Source: Cinclus cinclus (taxonomy: Eukaryota > Chordata > Aves > Passeriformes > Cinclidae). From it: 64,000 bases of DNA. Shown here in pieces: positions 50,851 to 61,524 of the stretch; the stretch's first letter is position 1, and each line of letters opens with the position of its first letter. A program made the position numbers and the translations under genes. The notes below the pieces were generated by a model. That model was not told the DNA's origin and ran no database searches. It saw only the letters and a list, made by a program, of their open reading frames with translations. The stretch covers positions 48,561,797 to 48,625,796 of the forward strand of contig NC_085046.1 in assembly GCF_963662255.1 (NCBI RefSeq), in the 5' to 3' direction.

Positions 50851-53052
50851 ACGAAGGGAATATTACCTCCATAATCCTGTTCACTACTCCATTTCGCAGC
50901 AGATAAAGGACTATACGCATGTTTCATATGCAGACTGAATATTTGGGGCAGAAGGGTGTGTTCCTAGAATGTGCACATTATGAGAGGCACTATCACATAC
51001 CACCCAAACCATTGTTAAATCCAATCCTTCTGCATATGGTGTTATATGGTGCTTCACATGTCTCTTTACTCACAGTCAGAGGAACGCATTTCACAAATTT
51101 GGTTCAGTACATATGGTGTACATGAGTTTGTTCCTAACTTTGTGGTATTTCAGCTGTCTGTATTAAAAAAAGCCCAAAACAGTACTTGATTGAAACCACA
51201 TGGCTCAAGTATTCTAGATGTTTCATATGTACGTCATATAGCTAAACCCTTCAAACACTGCAAACGTGCCTGTTACAAGTCTAGAGGTCATACCATATTT
51301 GCCAGCTTTTCTAGGTTTTGGGTTTTAGGAAATGCGAGTATTCTTGAGAAAAACTTCAATCAGTTCCTACTTATGCTGATTACAGAAATTTTGCAATACT
51401 AGTGATTGTACAAATTATTTGCTTTGGGACCAAGCATTTGGACCAAGCATATTTGCTTTGGGACTGAGCTTCATTTTTTATTTAAAACTTTTCGAAGATG
51501 AAGCTGCCTAAATATATGCATTTTGGTTAAATTATCTCCTGTGCTGCATTGCAAGATTAAATGTGTTTAGCAGTATAACTGAAAAGAGACACAAGCACTG
51601 CAATTTACAGCATTGCCTGAGCCACTTATGAGACCTCAGAACTCCAACAGCCATTTCATGATGTTTAGAAAAAGCATTTTGCCACACATGCAGTGTGTTG
51701 GGAATGCCAGTACACTCAAAGAGATTAGGTGGTCCTTTGTATTTCACGTCTGTAGTCATGCTCTACAAACCTGACTGCCATTGAACCTCACAGGTAAAAG
51801 CTGATGAGGAAACAAAGCGCTCTTTAGGAGGCTGTCCCTTCTGCTGTGGTTGAATCTGGATTATGTGTGCACAAATACATGCTTGGAATATGTAAGAAGT
51901 CAAACTGCCTAGAGGCGCTTGGGAAAAAAAATCTCCCTTATCTTTCATTGTTTAAGATGAGCTTCATTTGCATCATCCTACTATGACTAAAACCTCAAAA
52001 TTCCCTACTGTCCTTGCCCTAAAGAATTAGAAAATACTTAAATTTTTCTTTTTCTTTCTGCTACCTGTATACTTAAAAGAGTTTGTAGGCACTTGTCAGT
52101 CAAGTGGGTACTGTTCCCTGGCTATCCCCTCTTTCACTGATCTGATTAGTTAGTTTGGTTGACAAGATAGTGCACTCTGTTTACACCTTTTTTCCCTAAT
52201 GTCCCTGAGACATTTAAACAATAGAAGTGATAATTTAAACAGAAAAATACATTGTGGCTCCTTGTAAATACAAATGTGCCTTTCTCCCATTTAAAGCCAT
52301 TAATTATCTTAGTGACCTTTGAATTATTTACTGAGCCTGGACTATTATGATCAACCTGCTGCTATTGAGAGATGCTGTCTGTTTTTCCAGCCATTTCCTT
52401 GTGTCAAACTCAACTCATACTGATTGCAGAACACACTGTGCCCCTTGGCCAAGGAAAAACTCCTTTCATTCTTCAGCAGTCAGTATATTCCACAGGTCAA
52501 TAGATTCTCAAATTCTGCTACATATAACTATTTAAAATTCAGTCATTATTGCTACTCATTTCCCATGCATCAGAACCAGTTAGTTGCAAGTGTATGTTCT
52601 ACTTGCATATATTCACATAGAGAGGCCACTGGAAGGATGAATTTTTATCCAGAGAGAAGAAAGTATGAGTTGTTCCAGCATTTATCTCCTTGTGATTTCT
52701 GACACCACTTACCAGTGACATCTGTGCATTGTTCAATGCATCCATCTCTTAGAAGTAAAAAAATAATAAAAACCCTCACCTGATCATAAATTCAAGTGAA
52801 CTATAAGAAAGAAAATATTTTAGAAATACAGTGTTTAAGTGGCAATGATGGCGGTGTTCTGTGATATGAATTTCAAAAGTGATGCATTTCATTCTAATAT
52901 ACTGAAAAAAGTAGTTTGCATAAGGCAGATTAAATTGATCAAAGACAAAAAGATATTACAAAGATAAGAGATGTGAAAAATAACAAAAATATTGTGAAAA
53001 TAGCAGAAGTTATTTTCAAAAGGAGATCAGAATATGCTTTTAGTTACATTCC
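50851..53052. other. Intergenic DNA, nothing recognised
   Basis: Unique AT-rich sequence. Frames are short and unsupported. Confidence 0.5.
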
Positions 53053-54406
53053 CCAGGTGGACAAGAAGTCCAATGGCATCCTGGCTGGTATCAGAAATGG
53101 TGACTAGCAGTGCTAGGGAAAGGATCGTCCCAGTGTGGCTACACCTCAAATCCTGTGTTCAGTTTGAGCCCTTCCCCGCAAGAAAGACCTTGAGGTGCTA
53201 GACTGTGTCCAGAGAAGGGCAATAAAGCTGGTTAAGGGTCTGGAGCACAAGTCTTAGGAGGAGTGACAGAAGGAGTGGTGAGGAGGAGGCTCAGGGAGGA
53301 CCTGGTATTCGCGAGGTGAGTGTCAGTCTCTTTTCTCAGGTAACAAGTAACAGAGGAGGTGTCCTAGGTTACAATCCAGGATGTGCCCAAAATCTATTCT
53401 ATCACCACCTTCATGAACTGTTAATGGGCCCATCAACGCCTTGCCACACGACTCATAGATAACTCTCTCTAGGAGCTATCTCTGTTAATGGGCAATCAAG
53501 GACCTACTGTAGGACTCATAGAATGATATAATGATATAATGTGGGATTTGGGCCTTTACCGACTAGATTTTTTGCAGAGGACAAAGGCTACCAGACCTTC
53601 TCTACGAGATCACTGCTTCAACTAGACTGCTTCATCTGGACTGCTACCACCACCCTAAATAATAGGGTGTCGGGAGGAGTTCATCATCACCACCAGGCCT
53701 GGTCCTGAGGAATCTGCCATCATCTCCTTGTGTCCCTCGGAACTCTGAGCTGCCTCCTCCGGCCCTGCTGGAACTGGGCCAGCGCTGTCCCACCGCCGCT
53801 GCTTCCTCGGCACTGCTTTGGGGCTTTTCACTACGCTGTGGCCCTGCACCCACCTGCCCGGCCAGGGCATCCCTGCTTTTCCAGCTATCACCGACAGAGC
53901 TTCTCATCTCACCCACCAGCCCAGGATTTTCCACCGTTCCAGCTTGGTGCGCTTGGAGTTCTGCACTGGAATCAGACTGCCCCAGGTTTTGTAAAGCAAA
54001 GCCCCTCAAGGTCCCTAGTTCTGTTTACTTTTAATGCTGTAGTTATTATTGTTGTTTGTTTGTCTTGCTCTACGTATTAGTAAAGAGTTGTTATTCCTAT
54101 CCCCATACCTCTGCCTGAAAAGCCCTTTAATTTTCTAAATTATAAAATTTGGAGAGAGGGGATTCAAATTCTCCATTCCAAAGGGAGGCTCTACCCTCCC
54201 TAGCAGATACCTGTCTTTCAAACCAAGAAAGGAGGTTTAGATTAGACATCAGGAAAAATTTCTTCATTTAAAGGGTTGTTAAGCTTTGGAACAGGCTTCC
54301 TAGGAAGGTGGTAGAATCATTGTCAGTGGAAGTAGTAAAAAAATGTGTAGATGTGGCACTTAGGGATATAGTTTAGAGTTGAATTTGAATGGTTCCATGA
54401 TTCTAT
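53053..54406 (+). mobile_element. CR1 LINE split by an LTR insertion
   Basis: The CR1 runs from 'caggtggacaagaagtccaa' at about 53054 to 53359 and resumes at 54231 with 'ggaggtttagattagacatc', ending at the 3' terminus 'ggttccatgattctat' (54391-54406). The two parts are consecutive in a CR1 3' region. The intervening 871 bp is an LTR flanked by ggagg duplications. The CR1 was therefore present before the LTR. Confidence 0.9.
53360..54230 (+). mobile_element. Solo LTR, ERV-L-like family, inserted in CR1
   Basis: An 871-bp LTR starting TGTCCTAGG, with the family block 'agagttgttattcctatccc' at about 54083 and end 'ctttcaaaccaagaaa'. It is flanked by a perfect 5-bp duplication ggagg (53355-53359 and 54231-54235). 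Its terminus reads AAGAAA instead of the usual AGGACA, so the terminal CA is mutated. Its first half differs from the other family members, indicating a different subfamily. The frames of about 120 codons across it are non-coding LTR sequence. Confidence 0.9.
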
Positions 54407-55373
54407 ATAAAGGATAGACATTTATCAGTCTTGGAGACTGGTAGAAAGTCTCCTGGAAGCTATAGACTGATAGAAATATCTTCCTGCACTGGAAATAGTG
54501 CGGTAATGTAGTGTGGAAAATTTTATCATGTGTTTATCTTAGAGATACTGTCCCACTTCTGTGGCCAGAGTTTATCTAAAAAACAGGAATAATTAAATTA
54601 TCTGGAAACAAATGACAGATTAGAATAAAAAGGCAAGGATAAAGCAGCTCAGGTGAACAGCTTCAAAGATTTATCTTCAAAGATTTGCCTGGGCTACCAG
54701 TTTGGAAAAATCTGTCTACCTAGATATGAAAATGGTTTTCTATTATTAAACACAGTATGAGAAGTAATTTAACAGTTACAGAGCGTCAAGCCAGAGAAGA
54801 GAGTAAGTTAACAACAAGAATGTCAATTGACAACAGTAAGTTATGCTGTAAGAGATGGGGAAAAAGAGTGAAAAAGAAGGTTCAGCAAGAAATTCTACTC
54901 AATTAATCCCAGAGATGGAGGCCAGCAGGCTATATATTGCACCAAAAGTTTCAGGATAAGAAAAAGTATATAGAAAGTATTTTATTATAATAATTTCATA
55001 ATATATATGCTTAACACTAGAGAAATGAAAATATACTATGTTAATTCTAACAAGCCTGTTTTGCACATAGTCTCTCTAACTGCTAACCCTATCTTGCTCA
55101 GAGAACAAAGATTTTCAGACTCCATATGCATCCATAACTGCTTCAGACAGACATATTAGAGGATGGAGAACACCACCATCTGCCTCACCCTCAAGAAATC
55201 CAACCTAGTGTACTTGAAACAGGTGCTTCACCAAGAGTGATGAAAAGAAATTCAGGGTTATCTCCAAAGTGCATATTCAGGAATAGTTAAAATGTAATAC
55301 TGGCAGTGTGCTTTGTGAATGTGACATCAAGACAGTATGTGTTAAGGTAGAAACTATGTTAGGCACTGCCAAT
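54407..55373. other. Unique DNA, no gene seen
   Basis: AT-rich sequence between the CR1 and the class I provirus, with no recognised feature. Confidence 0.5.
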
Positions 55374-55937
55374 TGTTATAAATGAGAAACAAAGTGTCGA
55401 TATTTAGCAAAATTTTGATTGTTTTATTTGATATAGACAGAGCAAGCAGAGCTGGGTAACATGAGGGGTCACTGCCCACTCCACGCTCCGTCAAACCTTG
55501 GTTTGCAGCTCCTTTTTATAGTATGGTTTTCCTTGTAGTCTCCGGACCGTTTGTCAAGTAGCCATGTGGTCTTGGTAGATAAGGAACAGTAGACATGGGG
55601 GGTCTGGTCTTAACAGATAGGTAGCGATTGATTACACCAAGGCAGGAAATCTGGTATTGATTGCAAAATCTTTCCAGTTGCAATTGATTTCACAAAGGCA
55701 GGAAATCTGATTTTGCAATATCTTTCAGGCTGTGTGAAACCCCTGTTTTACAAACTGGTATCAAATACAATTTACTAAAAACCACAATATTCATAAGAGG
55801 GGGATTGAAACAGAATGATTTAATAATATGTATTTTTCTCTATCTAATATCCATGCTTCATTTCAGACCTAAGTATTCTGGTTTATACAAACTGCAATAC
55901 TTTTATCATTAACACGAATATTTTATCAATTATCACA
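55374..55937 (-). repeat. 3' LTR of the class I provirus
   Basis: A 564-bp LTR that begins TGTGATAATTG and ends ATTTATAACA when read on the minus strand. It pairs with 61525-62088. Minus-strand 'tactataaaaaggagctgca' (about 55510-55530) supplies a TATA box. Confidence 0.95.
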
Positions 55938-55959
55938 ATTTCCCCACTTCTTTTTTTTT
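55938..55959 (-). promoter_or_regulatory. Polypurine tract of the class I provirus
   Basis: On the minus strand, a run of nine A followed by GAAGTGGGGAAAT abuts the 3' LTR. This is where plus-strand DNA synthesis is primed in retroviruses; position and purity are diagnostic. Confidence 0.85.
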
Positions 55960-55960
55960 A

Positions 55961-57725
55961 ATCCCACTGATTTGTGTTTGAGCCTTAAATTTTGTCAGTA
56001 CTTCTTGTACTAGATTTAATTCATTTACTGTCATTAATCTTGTTGCCATCTCAGGGTTTATTGGTATTGTAGCAACTTACATTCCTTCAACCACCAATTG
56101 GATTAATCGAATGAAGCATGGAACAAGACAGGGGTTGAACAGTAATCCTAATAATGCACATGTTAATATAAAACCTAATTTCTTCCACCAAGATCCCCCC
56201 AAGAGGTTATTCTACCTATTATCATTAAGCATAGAGTTTCAGGTTTGTACAGGTACGTGAGCTATTTGTTTTATTTCTTCTGCAATTTTAATAATTACTT
56301 TAACATTATCATCAATTTCTAAGCAGCATTCGGAATTATTAAACTTCCTATACACTTTTTCTTCTTTTGCTAATAGATAGTCCAGGACTAGTCAATTTTG
56401 ACATACTGCTGCTTTAGTTTCAGTAAGTTGTTTAGCTATTACTTTCATTGCTTGGGCTTAATCCCTCCCCTCTCCATGGCCACTGCTTAGTTGTTTGCAT
56501 TCCTCCACAGATCCGACAGTGAGTTAAGTTCAGTTCAGTAGCAATTTCTTTCATTAATTCTACAAATAAATTCTTTCCCGAGGTGGGTAAGTCCCATTCA
56601 CTGAGTTGTTGTTTCAATTTCTCATACAAGTTAAAACTTCCCTTATGGTTTGTTCTTGTTCCCTTGAATATTTAGTTACATTCTTTATTAATTCCTCCTT
56701 GTAGTGATTTTGCACTTCTCCTTGATGTGAATATCTCCACATAACTTCTTTTGTGAAGCAGAGGTACGCTTCTCTGTCCTAGTTTGAAAGATAGGTGTTT
56801 GCTAAGGAAAGCAGAAGCTTCCCTTTGGACTGAAAAAAAAATATGATCCTTCCGTCCTTCCTACAGATTATTATAATTTTGGAATTAAGAGAGCTCTCAG
56901 GCAAAGATATGGGGATAAGAATAACAGTTCTTTATTAGTATAACTAACAAGATAAACAAGAACAACAACAGCTATGAAATTAGCCACAAATAGAACAGTA
57001 ACTCAGTCCCAGTCCCTTTCGGGCTGCAGGCACCTTTTCCCTGAGCTGCAGTTCCCAGTGCTGGGGGCGGGCAGGTCCCGCAGAGCTGCAGGAGGGCTGG
57101 GGGTGATGGCAGCGCTGTCCCAGGGGGAGAGAGAGAGATGGAGAGAGCCCTCCGCTCATGGTGTCAGTCCTGATGCTCAGCAGATTGCTAGATGGTGGTA
57201 GTTCACAGCGAGAAGACAGCAGGGCAAGGTCTGACAGCAGTGAGGATGGTCCCCGACGCTGGTCCCTTCTTCTCAGAACTCCGCGGGGGAAAATTTGGGT
57301 GAGACCCCGCCTTCTGCTTCCTCTTCTGGCTGTTTGAATCTCGCCGGGTTTCCCTCTTCTCTCTCTCCTCCTCCCCCCTTGTCACCAGGGCCCAGTCAAC
57401 AGGTATCTTAGCATGACAATGGGGAAAATTCCACAGAGGGAAAAGGGAGAGAACCAACCCCCAACACTCTTACCGGGCAACTTTGGTATGCCGATGGAGC
57501 CCACCCTTTTTTCCAAATTGGTGGCTACCCAGTAACGTTTCCCATAATAGTGCAAGTTTCTATGTTTTGCTTATTATAGCAGGCTGACTAGATATGCGTG
57601 TGGAAGGCAAGGGTGGATACCGTGTGTCCACCATACCTGATTGTCTGATAACACTTGGAAGAAGCATTAGCACTATTTCCTTTTATCATAATGAGCAATA
57701 AGATGACTTCCATTACTATTTTCAT
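55961..57725 (-). pseudogene. env: Class I env, interrupted and decayed
   Basis: Envelope glycoprotein gene (surface and transmembrane subunits). The start is ATG at 57725, with an MKIVMEVILLLIM signal-peptide-like segment. The first frame ends at the stop 57588. A solo LTR (56775-57466) then splits the surface-subunit region. A surface-subunit fragment follows at 56629-56432 with a C-x-x-C element (CRIC). The transmembrane part is in another frame (about 56455-56100) with a stop near 56390. It contains the Cys pair at 56323-56328 and a hydrophobic membrane segment at about 56130-56190. The upstream Cys expected before the Cys pair is absent. Non-functional. Confidence 0.82.
56775..57466 (-). 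mobile_element. Solo LTR, ERV-L-like family, nested in class I env
   Basis: A 692-bp LTR in reverse orientation (plus strand starts TGTCCTAGTTTG and ends CCCCCAACA), close in sequence to 40655-41363. Flanks are ttctc on the left and ctctt on the right, a 3-of-5 match that may be a mutated 5-bp duplication. It sits inside the env of the class I provirus, so it is younger than that integration. Solo form, no interior. Confidence 0.9.
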
Positions 57726-58145
57726 CCCTCTGCCTCCCTCAAGGCCTTCGGGGCTGCTGCCAGTAGCTGAGGTTTGTTTAATCTTCTTGGCAGCAGGGAC
57801 TATGTCCTGGGGTCTCCCACTTTGTCCTTTTCTTCTGGTGTTGTTTCTTAATTTTGTTCCAGCTTTTAGTTTTAACATTTCAGTACGAGGTACAGCAGTA
57901 ACAGCATGGTATACACAGCTCTTTCCAGCACTCTTTTGCCAAAATCTTTGCTTTGGCTTTTGGTTTTGTTTTTTTTTTTTCCCTCGTCCCATTCTCAAAT
58001 AACTCCCACCAGTTGTGATCATTAAGTTCGATTTCTCCTTGTGCTGATAGGGTATTAAGTACCTTAGTAGTTTCCTTACATTTATTTCTTTTACATTGGG
58101 TACATAATGTGAATGGGAAATACCATAGGAATGCCACCACCACAA
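57588..58145 (-). other. Open frame between pol and env, reaching into env
   Basis: A 185-codon sense-orientation frame from 58145 to 57588. Codons 1-140 are basic (a GKKKKQNQKPKQ patch around codon 55-66) and lie between the integrase and the env start. From codon 141 on it is the env N-terminus. A second overlapping frame (58143-57880, 87 codons) begins with a hydrophobic MVVAFLWYFPFTLC stretch followed by C-x-x-C and a Cys-rich end. No known protein is recognised. They may be remnants of the integrase C-terminus and env leader or chance frames. Confidence 0.35.
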
Positions 58146-58358
58146 CTCAGTACAATATGGACATCTTTTTTTTTTTTTTTTATGAACAGGTTACAATCAC
58201 ACCCACGTTTGGGACAGGTGACTTTCAGTCCTGACTGGGAGATCTCTGAGACGAATTGATCTGGTATTCACATTAAGTCCTCTGAATTTGGTCTCCAGGC
58301 TTGGATATCACTGTCCAACCTGTCTTGGCTTAATAATTTTGAAGAGAAGGGTCCTGAA

Positions 58359-58980
58359 CTAAGGCCGGATCAAGGCGTACTCCTTTAGGGTAAAGCATAC
58401 CATACAGCATTTCATATGGTAAATCCCCGTTTTTGAATTTGGCATTGTTTGTATATTAGACAGGGCTAGTGGGAGGCACTTTTTCCATGGCATTTTAGTC
58501 TCAATCATTAATTTTGACAGCTGTTGTTTTAAAGTTTGATTCATCCTTTCAACTCTCCCAGAACTGTGAGGGTACCAGTATGTATGATACTCCCAGTTGA
58601 TGCCTAGTGCCGAGATCAGTAACTTAAGCACCTTTGATGTAAAGTGCGTCCCCTGGTCTGAGTCTATTGGTCGGACCAGGCCAGACCTTGGCATTATATG
58701 TTCTATCAATATTTTGGCTACCACTTGTAATGTGGCTGCAGCTGCAGGGTATGCCTCTACCCAGTGGGTTAATCGGTTTACTATTACTAGTAAATATTTC
58801 TATCTTCCTATTTTTGGTAATTCTGTAAAATCTATTTGTATTCTTTCAAAGGGTCTGTAAGCAGTTCTCTGTCTTCCTGATGGACCTTGTCACATACCTT
58901 TTTTTATTAATTTTCTGACAAGTTAAACAACCTTGTCCTTCCACTACTCTGGAAGATCTGTCTATAAAATATTTTTCTCC
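58359..58980 (-). pseudogene. Class I RNase H remnant and integrase
   Basis: Integrase joins viral DNA to the host chromosome. After a short RNase H remnant (RSSRVV near 58940), the sequence passes directly into the end of the integrase zinc domain (C-x-x-C, about 58918-58930) and then the DDE core. The core shows IDFTEL with the first Asp at 58830-58832, SDQGTHF with the second Asp at about 58640-58660 and GRVERMNQTL with Glu at about 58540-58560. All three catalytic acidic residues survive, but a stop interrupts the frame near 58798 and the first part is in another frame. Most of RNase H has been deleted. Confidence 0.85.
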
Positions 58981-58995
58981 ATCCTTAAGTTTAAC

Positions 58996-59535
58996 TTATC
59001 CCAAGTCAGGTCTAATTTTTGTTTGTAATTCTATAATGTCTACACAATTATGTTCTAAATTTTCTCCCGGGTCCCCATGTAGGAATTGTGCAGGACTTTG
59101 AGCAGTTGTTGCTTTTAGCTCTAAATTTGGGGAAGTAATTAGAATAGCTTCATATTTTAATACTGAGGCATTGGTTAGCCATTTCTCAGCTTTTTTATTC
59201 AGAATTCCCCTTAAATTATGAGGGGTGTGTACCACTAGGGGTGCCCCAAAGGTGAGTTTTTGGACTTCCTCAATTAAAAGTGCTGTGGCCACTAGGGTCT
59301 GTAGGCATGTGGGCCAGCCCCGACTGACAGGGTCTAACAAATTAGAATAATATCCCACTGGCTTTTGACTGCCTGCCCATTCCTTAGTGAGTACCCTGTA
59401 TGCTGTTTGATCAGAGGTGTGTACAAATAACTGAAATGGTCTCTCCAAATCCGCGAAACTTAGTACAGGGGCTTGAATTAAATCATGTTTGACTTTTTCA
59501 AAACTTTTATCGTTCATCTTTGTCCATTTTCCCAA
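58996..59535 (-). pseudogene. pol: Class I RT C-terminal / connection segment
   Basis: A 179-codon open frame matching the part of gammaretrovirus-like pol after the polymerase core. It holds FEKVKHDLIQAPVLSFADL near its start, KPVGYYSNLLDPVSRGWPTC in the middle and a KLTFGAPLVVHTPH-type block. It has no stop, which is notable given the damage around it. The catalytic polymerase motifs (YxDD box) that should precede it are absent, because the sequence jumps from protease into this segment. The frame differs from that of the protease. Confidence 0.85.
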
Positions 59536-59539
59536 TAAT

Positions 59540-59804
59540 TTTTTTTCTGCCTCTGGGAGTAACAGCAGATTTTTAATTCAATTATGCTCTGGGTCTCAAT
59601 TTGCACATTTTTAATAATAGGGACCCAAAATTGTTCACTTTTTGCTCCAGCCATGAGTACTGTTTCTCTACTAGGCTGACACCCTGTTGGTAGGTGTTTA
59701 ATTATGAATTTTTGGGTTCCTGTATCTACTAAAAATTCCACCTCCTCTCCATGGGGACCGATTTTTAATTTTATCAAGGGCTCTTTAGATGGCATTGTCC
59801 CCAA
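59540..59804 (-). pseudogene. pro: Class I aspartic protease
   Basis: Retroviral protease with the catalytic loop FLVDTGTQ (Asp codon at 59724-59726). The position after Thr-Gly is Thr instead of the more usual Ala or Ser. The N-terminal part of the fold is present (LIKLKIGPHGEEVEF), but the frame runs into a deletion junction near 59540 where the rest of pro and the RT core should be. It lies directly downstream of the gag zinc knuckle in the neighbouring frame. Confidence 0.8.
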
Positions 59805-59829
59805 TACATACAGTCTCTGACAACCTTAT

Positions 59830-60705
59830 TCATTCTTTGGAACATTTTCTCTTCCCGTATACGCTCTTTACAATTTTTCTTTATATGACCCTTCTTGTTA
59901 CAGTAAAAGCAGGTTCGACTTAGTGAATTATTTCTGGCTTATGTCATTGTTTTGGTGAGGGTTTTCATGGTTTCCCTCCCCCTTTCTTCCATGGTGAATA
60001 GGATACTTAATATAGATTGTAATTCTATCCAAGTATACATACTTGGTCCGAGGAATTGATCTAGTATCTCAGATCCCCCTACAGGATCTTCCAATAATTT
60101 TCCCACCTCTTTTTTAAAGTTTCTTACTTTCCCTGTATTCAAGGGAACATTTACAAATCCAGGTAATCCAGCCTGTTTTCCCGCTAATGGGACTTACCTC
60201 AGGGGGTAAAGGTGAGCCTTTGTGTCATTACCTCCCTCCTCTCTGCCTATACTATCACTCCTGGTATTTCTTTGACTTAAGCGAGTCCTTAGAGCTATTG
60301 GAGTACCAGAAGGAGAGGGAGCGGAGATGTTGGGAGGGTCTTCTGTATTTTCTGTACTATACGGAGGTGGGAGATTATCACGGGGTTCCCAGGTAACCTT
60401 TTTTTTAATCTGTATCCTTTTTTCCTTTAAAATATATACTGAGAATGTTTTATGATGTTCTGTCCACAGAGCAGCATAGTCACATTCCTCTCTGTTAAAT
60501 GGTTCTTTACAAGTAACATATGTGTTTAATGCCCAACAAATCCACCCTTCAAATGATCTGAACATGGTCCAGTACAGATTATCTCTGCGGATCATTTCTT
60601 TGGTCCGCTTTACCATATAATATTGAATCAATTTTTCTTTACTTTTTCTTTTGTATAATTTCCTTGTGTCTCAACGTCATTCCCAAAGGGCTGCCTGGTG
60701 GTATT
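59830..60705 (-). pseudogene. gag: Class I gag, with in-frame capsid deletion
   Basis: Structural polyprotein. In one minus-strand frame: a matrix N-terminus with an SPLG element near 60680-60700, a matrix domain, the late-domain motif PPPY at 60359-60370, the start of capsid (about 60200-59945, containing LDQFLGPSMYTW), and the CCHC zinc knuckle CFYCNKKGHIKKNC at 59870-59911. Two in-frame TAA stops occur at 60194-60196 and 59939-59941. Most of capsid, including the major homology region, is missing between the last two blocks, yet the frame is kept. Inactive, but the domain order is diagnostic of a gammaretrovirus-like gag. Confidence 0.85.
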
Positions 60706-61503
60706 TCTTGCAACTTACTGGGTTTTTTTGGGGGTTGTTTTTTTGTTTTTGTTTTTTGTTTGTTTTGGGGTTGTTGTTTGTTTTTTATTTTATTTTTGTT
60801 TTCTTTTGTTTTTTTGGTTTTTTTTAAGAACTTTGACCCCTTCGTGGGTCATTTGGACTTAAAACCTCACTCTTTCCTTGTCCTATTTTTACCTCAAGGG
60901 ACTGTCTTGAGGTATTTGCGTTCTCCCTTGTATTCCGTCCGGATCCTGCCTCTCCTTGGGTGGGCATGGAAAGGAATCCATCTCCTTGGGGGGATGGAAA
61001 GGAATTCTGCCTCTACCTGGGCTTGGGATGGGAAAAAAGCAGCTTTTTCCCCTCTTCCTCCATGACTCCTGTGTTGCTCTCTGCCCTTTTTCCTACCCCT
61101 GAGTCCCACCTCTGCCTGGGATGGGAAAAGAACCTAGCCTCTACTTGGACTAGGATGGGAAAAAGCAGCGTTCGCTTTGTCCCTTCACTGGCCAGGCCCC
61201 TTGCAGGATACCATAACCGCGGTTAGAAGGACTCCACACTCGGTTCGTGGAAAAACCCACATCTCATTCAGCAAGCACACAGTCACCTCCACCAAACCAA
61301 TTACTTACAGCTTCAACACTCCTGTCTGGGTCTTCGTGCACAAGAATTACAGGTGATTTTGCTGTGGTGTTCCAGGGAGCTTTTTCCTTGCTCAGTCTAT
61401 ATCATGAGGTACGTCGATGGGTCCCGAGAACCACTGACGAACCAGGGCCACAGGAGTGGGGCGCGTCCCTGAAATTGCAGTGCCTCTCAGGGCTCCAATG
61501 ACG
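60706..61503 (-). other. Class I 5' leader with low-complexity repeats
   Basis: Untranslated leader between the primer-binding site and gag. It contains a T/G-rich tract at about 60720-60835 (C/A-rich on the viral strand). It also has a degenerate tandem repeat at about 60945-61165 built on tgggatgggaaa(a)-type units separated by tctgcctctacct. Splice-donor position not determined. Confidence 0.6.
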
Positions 61504-61521
61504 TCCAGGGTTTTGGCACCA
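61504..61521 (-). promoter_or_regulatory. Primer-binding site, tRNA-Phe-like
   Basis: On the minus strand TGGTGCCAAAACCCTGGA starts three bases after the 5' LTR. It matches the complement of the 3' end of vertebrate tRNA-Phe at 16 of 18 positions as I recall that tRNA. The place and the TGG start are diagnostic; the tRNA identity is an inference. Confidence 0.7.
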
Positions 61522-61524
61522 AAT

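Noticed and set aside
53644..54080. Frames of 116 and 121 codons on both strands
   Set aside because: They lie wholly inside an LTR, and overlapping frames in GC-richer LTR sequence are expected.
57655..58002. 115-codon plus-strand frame
   Set aside because: Antisense of the region between class I pol and env.
60664..61065. 133-codon plus-strand frame rich in Phe and Leu
   Set aside because: Reads through the T/G-rich low-complexity tract, antisense to the class I leader.
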